NCBI GenBank assembly: GCA_947476745.1 | Contig: CANJRG010000009.1 | Coordinates: 96,447-160,446 of the forward strand | Direction of reading: 5' to 3' | DNA from: Acidimicrobiia bacterium | GTDB taxonomy: Bacteria > Actinomycetota > Acidimicrobiia > Acidimicrobiales > CAIXPF01 | DNA: 64,000 bases | Shown here: in pieces, positions 8,467 through 16,244 of the stretch | How positions within the stretch are numbered: the first letter of the stretch is position 1 | How the letters are laid out: every line of letters begins with the position of its first letter | Made by a program: the position numbers and the translations under genes | Notes under the pieces: model-generated | Database searches by the model: none | What the model was told of the DNA's origin: nothing | What the model saw: only the letters and a program-made list of their open reading frames with translations

Positions 8467-8550
8467 CATCGGGCCGGGCCCACGGGAACGGTCCGTTTGG
8501 CCTTCCTCGGGCCGTACACCACGTTCGCCGACATGGCGGGTAACGCCTGA
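8467..8550 (+). pseudogene. Orphan duplicate of the dnaB 3' end
   Basis: The 84 bp including the TGA align without gaps to the last 84 bp of dnaB (6401-6484) with 71 identities by my count. The frame reads HRAGPTGTVRLAFLGPYTTF and ends ADMAGNA, against the dnaB ending HRAGPTGTVRLAFLGQYTKF ... ANMARNP. Most differences are at third positions, meaning the copy diverged under selection or came from a relative. Nothing of the rest of dnaB was found upstream. It lies between the broken tspO and the lipoprotein gene. Confidence 0.85.
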
Positions 8551-8651
8551 GTTCCGCTGACTCCGGGCGCGATCGACATCGCCTGCCGCAGGTCTAGTGT
8601 GCGTCCACCCCGCTGTCAGCAGGACGAGTCGGACGGACAAGGAGCGCGTTG

Positions 8652-9527
8652 ATGTCGCTGTCCCGGCGCACGTTCATCGAGGGTGGAGCCGCGGCATGGT
8701 TCGCAGCCGGCGTCCTTGCTGCCTGCGGTTCCTCGTCGGACTCGGCCGGGTCCGACTCAGCGGCCGGTTCGGTGCCCGCCGTTGGGTCGACGGCGGTGGC
8801 CAGCGGGGCGACCGAGGTCGGATTCGATGCCTTCCTCCGCGGCCGCGGCTACACGGCGGCGGCGGCAGCCCCGCTGATCACCGGGCTGGCCTTCAACGGC
8901 GGGCTCCGCTATGACGACGACGTGCGGGCGCTGAGCGAGCGGACCTATCTGCGCCAGCCGGTGGCGTGCGTCGAGGACGTCGCCAAGAAGGCGAAACCGG
9001 GCACGCTCCCGTTGTTCGACACCATCGGCCTCGACACGAGCACCCCGGCCCTGGCGAACACGGCGACGGACCTCGTGCTCGAGTACCTGACCAAGGTCGT
9101 CGCACTGGACCGGACCCGGCTTCGGGTCACCACGACCGATCATTCGTCGGCGTTCTTCCCCCGTCTCGCCCAGTGGGGGATCCTGGCCCCGCAGATCCGC
9201 CTGCGGCCGTGGGAAGTGGCCGTGAAGGACGGATCGGGTTCGGGGTACTTCGCCCCGGCCGGCCACCCGGACGCGCCGCAGGTGGCGTCGTACTCGGTCG
9301 AGTACGTGATGCCCGACGGTTCGGAGCTCGAGATCGCCGAGGTCACCCACAGCGATGGAGCCGGCCGTTCCAGCGGCGGTATCGGGGTCGAACGGGTCGA
9401 GATGGCCCGCACCGGGAAGACGCCGCAGTGGGCCGACCGGCTGGCCGAACTCCGCCGTGTGGTGCAGGACGAGGCCAAGCGGACCGGTGTTGCCATGCCC
9501 CCCGGCCTGGCCGCCATCGCCGGCTAG
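8652..9527 (+). CDS. Tat-exported lipoprotein of unknown function
   Basis: Predicted protein of 291 aa. The N-terminus has a twin-arginine motif (SRRTFIEGG from residue 4), a hydrophobic stretch and a lipobox with Cys25 (VLAAC), followed by a Ser/Gly/Ala-rich linker. It is therefore probably lipid-anchored on the outer face of the membrane after folding in the cytoplasm. I do not recognise the mature domain; notable segments are TTTDHSSAFFPRLAQWGI and GHPDAPQVASYSVEYVMPDG. ATG 8652 is chosen because AAGGAG at 8639-8644 is spaced 7 nt from it; a TTG three bases earlier is the alternative. Tat export suggests a folded or cofactor-bearing domain (inference). Confidence 0.75.
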   Translation: MSLSRRTFIEGGAAAWFAAGVLAACGSSSDSAGSDSAAGSVPAVGSTAVASGATEVGFDAFLRGRGYTAAAAAPLITGLAFNGGLRYDDDVRALSERTYLRQPVACVEDVAKKAKPGTLPLFDTIGLDTSTPALANTATDLVLEYLTKVVALDRTRLRVTTTDHSSAFFPRLAQWGILAPQIRLRPWEVAVKDGSGSGYFAPAGHPDAPQVASYSVEYVMPDGSELEIAEVTHSDGAGRSSGGIGVERVEMARTGKTPQWADRLAELRRVVQDEAKRTGVAMPPGLAAIAG

Positions 9528-9626
9528 CCGGCACCGGGACGCGCCGCACCGGCCATCGTTCTCCGTAGCGGGCCGCACCGCGGGGCTGTGACGATCGACG
9601 ACGCATGGCCGTCGGTCGCTCGGGTG

Positions 9627-10097
9627 TCAGTTGCGGCGGGCGTAGCCGACCGACACCGACGCCGCGACTGCCAACCACACGGCGTAGGGGATCAGCACCG
9701 CCCCGGCCCAGGTCCGGGTCCGCCAGGCCGCGATCACCGCCGGGAGGTTGAGCACGGCAGCGAGGATCAGGGCGAGCGCTGCCGGCCACAGGGCATGGCC
9801 GACGAAGAACAGGCGGGCCCAACTCAACGCGGCGATGACCGACAGCAGCAGCGCAACGAGCCAGATCCCGCGGTCGACCGTGGTGCCCCGAAAGGCCACG
9901 GCCAGGCCGGCGGCGATCAGCACGGCGAAGTTGTACGGCCAGATGATGCCGATCACCACGCTGGGGGGCTGCCACGGAGGGCGGACCAGCGATCGGTACC
10001 AGGCATCGCTGCTGGTCACCCACCGCCCCGACAGCACGGCGTAACCGACGACGAACAGGGTGCTGAGGGTGGCGGTCGCGATTGTCGAGGGACGCAT
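9627..10097 (-). CDS. tspO: TspO/MBR family membrane protein
   Basis: Five-helix membrane protein of 156 aa of the translocator-protein family, which binds porphyrins and related ligands. WYRSLVRPPWQPPSVVIGIIWP is the strongly conserved family block around the first loop and second helix, and the protein ends AAWRTRTWAGAVLIPYAVWLAVAASVSVGYARRN-like (two conserved segments AWRTRTWAGAVLIPY and WLAVAASVS). ATG 10097 gives a typical N-terminus; a longer in-frame start would add low-complexity sequence. A deleted paralogue lies at 8070-8362 on the same strand. Its divergent neighbour is pncB. Confidence 0.92.
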   Translation of the reverse strand: MRPSTIATATLSTLFVVGYAVLSGRWVTSSDAWYRSLVRPPWQPPSVVIGIIWPYNFAVLIAAGLAVAFRGTTVDRGIWLVALLLSVIAALSWARLFFVGHALWPAALALILAAVLNLPAVIAAWRTRTWAGAVLIPYAVWLAVAASVSVGYARRN

Positions 10098-10183
10098 AGG
10101 GCATGTTCGCACGGTTGTTCCCACCGTGGCGGGTCGGCCCTCGCCGCCCGGCTCCGGACCGGACCGCGCCCGCCTGCACGGCC

Positions 10184-10189
10184 TACGAT
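10184..10189 (+). promoter_or_regulatory. -10 box of pncB (leaderless)
   Basis: TACGAT ends 8 nt before ATG 10198, and no SD is present, consistent with a leaderless transcript. Confidence 0.5.
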
Positions 10190-10197
10190 GGCCGCCC

Positions 10198-11538
10198 ATG
10201 GAGGAGCAGGCAGTTCGGGCATCGGCCTCCTACCCCGTCCCCACTTCCCTGCTGACCGACCAGTACGAGCTGACCATGGTCGATGCGGCGCTGCAGTCCG
10301 GCGTGGCCCAGCACCGGGCGGTCTTCGAGTGCTTCACCCGCCGCCTGCCACCGGGTCGTCGGTACGGCGTGGTGGCCGGCACCGATCGGCTCCTCGATGC
10401 GATCGAGCAGTTCCGTTTCGGTGAGGCCGAGCTGGCGTGGCTGTCCGAGCAGGCCTTCCTGCATCCCGGAACCCTGGAGTGGCTCGCGTCCTACCGGTTC
10501 CGTGGTGACATCACCGGGTACGCCGAGGGTGAGCTGTACGTCGCAGACTCACCGATCCTCACCGTGGCCTCGACCTTTGCCGAGGCCGTGGTACTCGAGA
10601 CCGTGGTGCTGTCGGTGCTCAACCACGACTGCTCCGTGGCGGCTGCAGGCGCACGGATGGTCACCGCCGCTGCCGGTCGTCCCCTGATCGAGGCCGGTAG
10701 CCGCCGTACCTCGGAGCAGGCGGCGCCGGCCGCGGCGCGCGCCGCGTACCTCGTCGGATTCTCGGCCACCTCCAACCTCGAGGCCGGTCGACGCTGGGGG
10801 GTCCCGACGGGGGGCACCGCGGCCCATGCGTTCATCCTGGCCCATGCCGACGAGCGGGCGGCGTTCGCAGCGCAAGTGGCGATGACCGGGCCGTCCACCA
10901 CGCTGCTGGTCGACACCTTCGACGTCGAGGCGGGCATTCGCAACGCCGTGGCGGTGGCCGGGACGCAGCTCGGCGCGATCCGCATCGACTCGGGCGATCT
11001 GCACGAGATGGCGGGGCGGGCCCGGGCGTTGCTCGACGAGCTCGGCGCAACCGGAACGCGCATCGTGGTCTCGGGGGACCTCGACGAGTGGAGCATCGAG
11101 GAACTGGTGCGCGGCGGTCCCCTGGTCGATCGGATGCTGGTCGGTACCCAGCTGGTCACCGGGTCCGGCGCGCCGGCAGCGGGCCTGGTGTACAAGCTGG
11201 TGGCGATGGCCGACCGGCCCGGTGACGCAGCGCCGCTGCACCCGGTGGCCAAGCAATCGACCGGCAAGGCGACCCATGGCGGCCGCAAGGTGGCCGGTCG
11301 GCGGTTGGATGGCTGTGGGCTGGCAGTGGAGGAGGTCGTGGTGCAGGACGTCCTGGCCGCTGAACTCGACATGGCCGGGGTGCGGTCCCTGCAGCACCGC
11401 TTCGTCCAACGCGGCGAGTCGGTGCTGCGGCCGAGCCTCGCCGACGCACGCGCCCATCACGCCCGGGTCATGGGGGAGCTGTCCCCCGAGGCGCGGTCGC
11501 TGAGCCCGGGGGAGCCCTTCGTGACGGTGCGCAGCTGA
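10198..11538 (+). CDS. pncB: Nicotinate phosphoribosyltransferase
   Basis: Converts nicotinate and PRPP to nicotinate mononucleotide with ATP hydrolysis, in NAD salvage. At 446 aa it is of family length. The N-terminus LLTDQYELTMVDAALQSG, the middle block SNLEAGRRWGVPTGGTAAH and IRIDSGDL are characteristic. His210 in GTAAHAF is probably the phosphorylated histidine. ATG 10198 follows a TACGAT -10 by 8 nt and has no SD. The C-terminal GKATHGGRKVAGRR stretch belongs to the phosphate-binding region of the family. Confidence 0.95.
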   Translation: MEEQAVRASASYPVPTSLLTDQYELTMVDAALQSGVAQHRAVFECFTRRLPPGRRYGVVAGTDRLLDAIEQFRFGEAELAWLSEQAFLHPGTLEWLASYRFRGDITGYAEGELYVADSPILTVASTFAEAVVLETVVLSVLNHDCSVAAAGARMVTAAAGRPLIEAGSRRTSEQAAPAAARAAYLVGFSATSNLEAGRRWGVPTGGTAAHAFILAHADERAAFAAQVAMTGPSTTLLVDTFDVEAGIRNAVAVAGTQLGAIRIDSGDLHEMAGRARALLDELGATGTRIVVSGDLDEWSIEELVRGGPLVDRMLVGTQLVTGSGAPAAGLVYKLVAMADRPGDAAPLHPVAKQSTGKATHGGRKVAGRRLDGCGLAVEEVVVQDVLAAELDMAGVRSLQHRFVQRGESVLRPSLADARAHHARVMGELSPEARSLSPGEPFVTVRS

Positions 11539-11571
11539 GCATCCGGATGCGCGGCGCGCGAAGCTCCCGGC

Positions 11572-12279
11572 ATGGCTCTTCGTCTCCGTCAGGTCGCTCT
11601 TGTCGCCCGGGACCTCACCCCCGTCGAGGGTGAGGTCCGATCCGCCCTCGGGGTGGACCTCTGCTTCCGGGATCCCGGGGTCGGCGAGTTCGGGCTGCAC
11701 AACGCCCTGTTCCCGCTCGGGGACACGTTCCTCGAGGTCGTCTCCCCGATCCAGGAGGGTACGACCGCCGGACGTCTGCTCGAACGCCGTGGCGGCAACG
11801 GCGGCTACATGGTGTTGGTGCAGACCGACGACCTCGACGAGGCCCGTGCCCGGATCGAGCGCACCGGGACCCGCCTGGTGTACACCGCGCAGGGTGCGGC
11901 CATTTGCGGGCTGCACGTCCATCCCCGTGACATCGGCGGGGCCATCGTGTCCATCGACCAGGCCGAGCCGGCGGAGGACTGGGAATGGGCCGGGCCCAGC
12001 TGGCGCGACCACGTGCGGACCGACACCGTGACCACCATGGCCGCCGTGGAGATCCAGGCCGACGACCCGGCTGCCATGGCTGCCCGCTGGGCCGACGTGA
12101 TCGGTGGCACGGTCGACGGCTCGGGCACCTGTCTGCGCTTCGAGCGGGGTGAGGTCCGCTTCGTGCCGGTCGCCGGCGGGCGCGGCGAGGGCGTGTCCGG
12201 CGTGGACGTCGTGGCCGCCGATCCGGCGCGGCGCGGTGAGTCCGTCGAGGTGTGCGGCACCCGGTTCCGCTTCGTCTGA
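11572..12279 (+). CDS. VOC (glyoxalase-like) family protein
   Basis: Protein of 235 aa with two beta-alpha-beta-beta-beta modules of the vicinal oxygen chelate fold. The first starts LRLRQVALVARDL and includes LFPLGDTFLEVVSP, and the second starts near TMAAVEIQADDPAAMAARWAD. The substrate is unknown. Similar single-chain VOC proteins include methylmalonyl-CoA epimerase and glyoxalases, but the metal-ligand pattern here is not complete enough to assign either. It lies 33 bp after pncB and may be co-transcribed. Confidence 0.75.
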   Translation: MALRLRQVALVARDLTPVEGEVRSALGVDLCFRDPGVGEFGLHNALFPLGDTFLEVVSPIQEGTTAGRLLERRGGNGGYMVLVQTDDLDEARARIERTGTRLVYTAQGAAICGLHVHPRDIGGAIVSIDQAEPAEDWEWAGPSWRDHVRTDTVTTMAAVEIQADDPAAMAARWADVIGGTVDGSGTCLRFERGEVRFVPVAGGRGEGVSGVDVVAADPARRGESVEVCGTRFRFV

Positions 12280-12289
12280 GCGGGTTTCC

Positions 12290-12295
12290 TAGGCT
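12290..12295 (+). promoter_or_regulatory. -10 box of the small membrane protein gene
   Basis: TAGGCT ends 8 nt before ATG 12304. No SD is visible, consistent with leaderless translation. Confidence 0.5.
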
Positions 12296-12303
12296 CCCGG
12301 CCG

Positions 12304-12516
12304 ATGGGCGAACTCCTGGGGCCTCACTTCCTGCAGTTCCTCCTGCTCGCCCTTTCCGGCGCGCTGGTGGTCGGCAACGCGCTCGCCCTGGTCCGGCCGC
12401 CGGCCGCTCGGGCCGACGGTGAGCTGCCGCAACGGCCGCCGCTGCGGCGAAGTCTGATCATGATCGGCCTGGGGTCGGTCGTGGTGGCCTGGACCATCGC
12501 CTCGCTGCTGAGCTGA
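12304..12516 (+). CDS. Small two-helix membrane protein
   Basis: Protein of 70 aa with two hydrophobic segments (about residues 9-29 and 50-69) joined by a short charged, proline-rich loop (RPPAARADGELPQRPPLRR). No family is recognised. Similar short two-TM hypotheticals are common in actinobacteria. The TAGGCT promoter directly before the ATG supports expression. It converges on the SCO1 gene, with only 38 bp between the stops. Confidence 0.6.
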   Translation: MGELLGPHFLQFLLLALSGALVVGNALALVRPPAARADGELPQRPPLRRSLIMIGLGSVVVAWTIASLLS

Positions 12517-12554
12517 CCCGGTTGCCGGTCGGCGCTCCCGTCACCGGTACGGCG

Positions 12555-13181
12555 TCACCCGGACGCGGCTGCCGCTTCGCCCCGGGCGAGGAGAATGCGC
12601 AGGTCGTGGGCCATGGACGCCGCGCTGGTCCCGAAGGGCCACTGGACGAGGACCCGGCCCTGGTCGTCGACGACGGATGTGGTTGCGGTGTGCTCGACCT
12701 CCACCCCGTTCGCGGTGTCGGTGATCGCCGAGTCGGCCAGGAAGGCCTCCTCGGTACGGGCCAGCGCAGCGGGGTCGGTGGTGCGCAGGGCGACCCGATG
12801 GTCCGCGTCGAAGAAGCTGCCGAGGTAGGCGTCGAGGATCTCGGGGGTGTCGCGCTCCGGGTCGACGGTGACCAGCACCACCGACACCCGGGCGGCATCG
12901 GCAGGGGTGAGTTCGCCGAGCGCCACCTTGAGATCGGCCATCGTGGTGGGGCACAGGTCCGGACACTGGGTGTAGCCGAAGTAGGCCGCGAGCAGGTGCC
13001 CCGGTTCGGCCCTGAAGGTGAACGGCCGGCCGGTCCCGGCCTGCGGCAGTTGCTGATCGGCGACGACCAACGGTGGCGTGGCGACGGCCCCGTCGAGGGT
13101 CTGGCCGTCGTTCGACGGACCGCAGGCGCCCAGGAACAACAACGCCACGGCCATGGCCCGGTAGAACCGTCGGTTCGTCAC
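12555..13181 (-). CDS. SCO1/SenC-type copper chaperone lipoprotein
   Basis: Delivers copper, or reduces the cysteines, for assembly of the CuA centre of cytochrome oxidase subunit II. This 208-aa lipoprotein has a lipobox at FLGAC (Cys20), the thioredoxin-like metal site CPDLC (Cys73 and Cys77) and the distal histidine of the VEHT segment (His164), so all three copper ligands are present. The GTG start at 13181 is preceded by a CAGAAT box 6 nt upstream, and the signal peptide begins immediately. The caa3 oxidase it should serve lies at 47.6-52.9 kb. Confidence 0.93.
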   Translation of the reverse strand: MTNRRFYRAMAVALLFLGACGPSNDGQTLDGAVATPPLVVADQQLPQAGTGRPFTFRAEPGHLLAAYFGYTQCPDLCPTTMADLKVALGELTPADAARVSVVLVTVDPERDTPEILDAYLGSFFDADHRVALRTTDPAALARTEEAFLADSAITDTANGVEVEHTATTSVVDDQGRVLVQWPFGTSAASMAHDLRILLARGEAAAASG

Positions 13182-13187
13182 CCCGTC

Positions 13188-13193
13188 ATTCTG
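13188..13193 (-). promoter_or_regulatory. -10-like box of the SCO1 gene
   Basis: CAGAAT lies 6 nt before the GTG start. The sequence around it (CCAGAATGACGGGGTG) is 15 of 16 identical to that before gpmA at 33478, suggesting a shared leaderless promoter type. Confidence 0.4.
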
Positions 13194-13255
13194 GCCCGCC
13201 AGCGAGGGTTGGCCTCCGGCGAAGGGGCCGTGACGTGCGTTGCTGAGCCGGGTAC

Positions 13256-13603
13256 TCAGGCCGCGTCGCGGCTCTCCCAGCCGAATTGGTCGAGCAGCCT
13301 CTCCACGCTGTAGAGCGCGAGCTGCAGGCCGATGTCGGGATCGCTGTCGTCCACGCCGATGGTGGCGCCGGGCGGCACCGCCCGCTGCCGGCCGCTCGGG
13401 GTCTCGATGTCGTTGCGCAGGATGATCACGGCCCGCAGCGCAGCCTCGGAGGCGTCGATCCTGGGGGACCCGCCGGACGGTTCCGCCACGGTGTCGTACA
13501 GCGCCCGCAGGGCGGTCGGCACCGTGGGACAACGGAATGCCGGTCGAAGCGCGGCGGCCAGGTGGGCCTGGCTCAGCTGATTGGTCGACTGGGGTTCGGA
13601 CAT
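13256..13603 (-). CDS. Hypothetical protein
   Basis: Predicted protein of 115 aa, not recognised. It is soluble, with no signal peptide or membrane segment. The N-terminal half has a helical segment (QLSQAHLAAALRPAFRC) and the C-terminal half an acidic stretch (GVDDSDPDIGLQLALYSVER). ATG 13603 is preceded by GAGGATACGG, a reasonable SD. The gene lies between SCO1 and an S4-domain gene on the same strand, but 74 bp from SCO1, so an operon link is uncertain. Confidence 0.6.
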   Translation of the reverse strand: MSEPQSTNQLSQAHLAAALRPAFRCPTVPTALRALYDTVAEPSGGSPRIDASEAALRAVIILRNDIETPSGRQRAVPPGATIGVDDSDPDIGLQLALYSVERLLDQFGWESRDAA

Positions 13604-13724
13604 CCGTATCCTCGGCAGCGGCGGCCTCTGGCCGGCGATTTCTCGCCCCGCTATCGGCCGGTGGCGCCCCATTCTTGAGCGCGTCGGACGACGATCCTGC
13701 ACGGATACCGCAGACGGGTTCCGT

Positions 13725-14132
13725 TCATGGCGAACGGAGCTGGTCGAGCTGCCGTCGCTGGCGTTTCGTGGGCCGTCCGGCGCCCCGGTCGCGCACGAAC
13801 GGTGCAGGCTCGGTGTCCTCGCGCACCACGGGTGGGCTGTGGTCCACCAGACAGGTGGCGGCGACCGGAGGTCCGACGCGCTTGTCGATCGGCTGCACGA
13901 CCTCCACCACCCGCATCCGGTCGCCGACCCGGGCTTCGACGCGGTCGCCTGCGCGTACCGTCGTGGAGGCCTTGGCGGGTTGGCCGTTGACGGTGACCTG
14001 TCCACCCCGGCAGGCGTCGGTGGCCGTCGCGCGTGTCTTGAACAGCCGGACCGCCCACAGCCAACGGTCCACCCGGGTGCTCTCGGAGGCCGGTTCCCGT
14101 TGTGGAGCCTGCGTCGGTTCTGAAGCCTGCAC
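13725..14132 (-). CDS. S4-domain RNA-binding protein (Hsp15/RqcP-like)
   Basis: Protein of 135 aa whose residues about 18-80 form an S4 domain (RVDRWLWAVRLFKTRATATD, then GGQVTVNG). This matches HslR/Hsp15, which binds 50S subunits carrying nascent-chain tRNA and helps rescue stalled large subunits. The C-terminal tail is basic (GRPTKRQRRQLDQLR), also typical of Hsp15. The GTG start at 14132 has a strong AAGGAGGG SD 7 nt upstream. It is divergent from the ABC-F gene, another ribosome-associated protein, with 183 bp between the start codons. Confidence 0.85.
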   Translation of the reverse strand: MQASEPTQAPQREPASESTRVDRWLWAVRLFKTRATATDACRGGQVTVNGQPAKASTTVRAGDRVEARVGDRMRVVEVVQPIDKRVGPPVAATCLVDHSPPVVREDTEPAPFVRDRGAGRPTKRQRRQLDQLRSP

Positions 14133-14315
14133 GTCGTGACCCTCCTTGCGGTATCGGCATTGTCGCGCAGGGGTTGCGTGGCCCGGGAGCCGTTCGTGGT
14201 CTGCCAGACTCGTTCGGCCGCACACGCGGCGCGGGCAGCGTCACGGCACAGCCCGGAACCCGGGAGCTGTCTTGTCGTCTTGCCACCTGCTGCCCAACCC
14301 CCGAAGCGGGTCCTG

Positions 14316-15962
14316 ATGTCCGCCACGCTCCATGTCAACGGTCTGACCGTTCGCCGCGAGCCTCAGCTGGTGCTCGAAGCCGTCAGCTTCACGGCATCGC
14401 CGGGTCATTGCATCGGCCTGGTCGGACCCAACGGGGTGGGCAAGTCGACCCTGCTCGGCGCTTTGGCCGGGGTGGTGGACATCGAGTCCGGAAGCGTGCA
14501 GCTGCAGCCCGGCGACGCCCTGGTGGGCTGGCTGCCGCAGGAGGCCGAGCGCCGCTCGGGGGAGACCGTGGCCGGCTTTCTCGCCCGTCGTTGCGGGATC
14601 GACGTGGCCGATGCCGAACTGCACGCCACCACCGCTGCGCTCGCCGCGGGGAGCGCAGGGGCCGACGATCGCTACAGCGCGGCGCTGGACCGGTGGTTGC
14701 TGCTCGGCGCGGCCGACTTCGAGGCCCGAACGGGTGAGGTCTGGCACGAGCTGGGGTTGGCCGAGCGTTTGCTCAGCGCCCCGACGACGCAGTTGTCCGG
14801 CGGTGAGGCGGCCCGGGCCGGCCTCGCCGCGCTGGTGCTGAGCCGCTACGACCTTTACCTGCTCGACGAGCCGACCAACGACCTGGACCTCGACGGGTTG
14901 GAACGGCTCGAGCGATGGGTGCGTGAGCTCGATGCGGCTGTCATCGTCGTCAGCCATGACCGGACCTTTCTGGAGAACGTGGTCACCGACGTGATCGAGC
15001 TCGACGAGTTCACTCGCCGGGCCGGCTGGTTCTCCGGGGGCTGGGCCTCCTACCTGGAGGAACGGTCGATTCAGCGGCGTCACGCGCGGGAGCGCTTCGA
15101 CGAGTACGACACCAAACGGCGGTCCTTGCAGGGCAGGGCGGAACGGGAACGCAACTGGGCCACCCAGGGTGTGGCGAAGGCGAAGCGCAAGCCGTCCGAC
15201 GGCGACAAGTCCGCCCGGCAGTTCAAGATCAACCAGACCGAGCAGTTGGCGGGTCGGGCGGCGCGCACCCAGAAGGCGATGGAGCGGCTCGAGGTAGTGG
15301 CTCAACCGCAGGACCCGTGGCAACTCCGCCTCTCTGTCGGATCGCCGGGCCGCAGTGGTGACGTGGTCGCGCAGCTCTCCGGTGCGGTGGTGGACCACGG
15401 CGCGTTCGTGCTCGGCCCGATCGACCTCGAGATCGCGTTCGGCGAGCGCATCGCCGTGCTCGGGGCCAACGGCAGCGGCAAGACCACCCTGATCGACACG
15501 ATCCTGGGTCGCGCCGAGCTGCGCCAGGGGAGCAGCCGCGTCGGGCCGTCGGTGGTGATCGGCGAGATCGGCCAGGCCCGCCGTCAGCTGCAGGGATCGG
15601 CGAGCTTCCTGCGCGATTTCACCGACATCACCGGCCTGACGACCTCCGAGGCCCGGACCCTGGTGGCCAAGTTCGGGTTGGGCGCCGACCATGTGACCCG
15701 GCCGACCGCCACGTTCTCGCCCGGCGAACGGACCCGCGCCGCGCTCGCCCTGCTGATGGCGAACGGCGCGAACTGCCTGGTCCTCGACGAGCCGACCAAC
15801 CATCTCGACCTGCCGGCCATCGAACAGCTCGAGACCGCGCTGGCCGAGTTCAACGGCACGGTGGTCCTGGTGAGCCACGATCGGACCCTGTTGGCCACGG
15901 TACCGATGACCAGGACGCTGCGCCTTGCTGCCGGCCGCATCGTGGCCGATGACGTGGTCTGA
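14316..15962 (+). CDS. ABC-F family ATPase
   Basis: Cytosolic protein of 548 aa with two fused ABC domains and no membrane part, the pattern of ABC-F translation factors that act at the ribosomal E site. Walker A motifs are GPNGVGKST (residues 37-45) and GANGSGKTT (from 383); the first signature LSGGE starts at 160, and both LDEPTN Walker B regions are present. The inter-domain linker (about residues 250-330) is rich in Arg/Lys/Glu, consistent with the P-site-tRNA-interacting arm. The second signature reads FSPGE rather than LSGGE. Subfamily (housekeeping or antibiotic resistance) cannot be told. Confidence 0.92.
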   Translation: MSATLHVNGLTVRREPQLVLEAVSFTASPGHCIGLVGPNGVGKSTLLGALAGVVDIESGSVQLQPGDALVGWLPQEAERRSGETVAGFLARRCGIDVADAELHATTAALAAGSAGADDRYSAALDRWLLLGAADFEARTGEVWHELGLAERLLSAPTTQLSGGEAARAGLAALVLSRYDLYLLDEPTNDLDLDGLERLERWVRELDAAVIVVSHDRTFLENVVTDVIELDEFTRRAGWFSGGWASYLEERSIQRRHARERFDEYDTKRRSLQGRAERERNWATQGVAKAKRKPSDGDKSARQFKINQTEQLAGRAARTQKAMERLEVVAQPQDPWQLRLSVGSPGRSGDVVAQLSGAVVDHGAFVLGPIDLEIAFGERIAVLGANGSGKTTLIDTILGRAELRQGSSRVGPSVVIGEIGQARRQLQGSASFLRDFTDITGLTTSEARTLVAKFGLGADHVTRPTATFSPGERTRAALALLMANGANCLVLDEPTNHLDLPAIEQLETALAEFNGTVVLVSHDRTLLATVPMTRTLRLAAGRIVADDVV

Positions 15963-16067
15963 TCGGCAGCGACAAACGGATCACACTCTGTGGTCACTTG
16001 GCGAATCGCTTTGCCGGGCGCGAATTCGGGCGAATTGAACAAAATCTTGGTCTTCAACAGGTTGTTC

Positions 16068-16097
16068 TTGCGGCGAATCGACGTCGATTCGCCGCAA
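16068..16097. repeat. Perfect 30-nt palindrome (copy 1 of a repeated element)
   Basis: Positions 16068-16082 are the exact reverse complement of 16083-16097; the centre is GACGTC and each arm carries GGCGAATC. The same 28 nt recur exactly at 28132-28159. Half-site-like GGCGAATCG lies at 16000-16008 and CGCCGCAA at 16110-16117. It sits between the ABC-F gene and the first CitE-like gene, 148 bp before the latter's start. Confidence 0.85.
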
Positions 16098-16230
16098 CAA
16101 ACCCGAAATCGCCGCAACGTGTCTTCGAATCGAACGCCGGTCGAACGCGGAGCGTGAGATTGGTTTGAGGAAATTGCCGTCCGGGACGAGAACGTCCGGC
16201 CTGCGTTGGGGTGGGGAGCGGTCCCATCCG

Positions 16231-16236
16231 TATCTT
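16231..16236 (+). promoter_or_regulatory. -10 box of the malyl-CoA-lyase-like gene
   Basis: TATCTT ends 8 nt before GTG 16245. There is no SD, so a leaderless transcript is likely. This decides the GTG start over an upstream ATG at 16206. Confidence 0.5.
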
Positions 16237-16244
16237 GGATACCC

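Noticed and set aside
8003..8579. Two overlapping minus-strand frames as intact genes
   Set aside because: Each contains only part of a TspO protein, in different frames; together they are one deleted pseudogene, and their remaining sequence is antisense to the dnaB-end copy.
13788..14133. Plus-strand frames opposite the S4-domain gene
   Set aside because: They overlap a minus-strand gene with a strong SD and a recognisable S4 domain; their composition is shadow-like.
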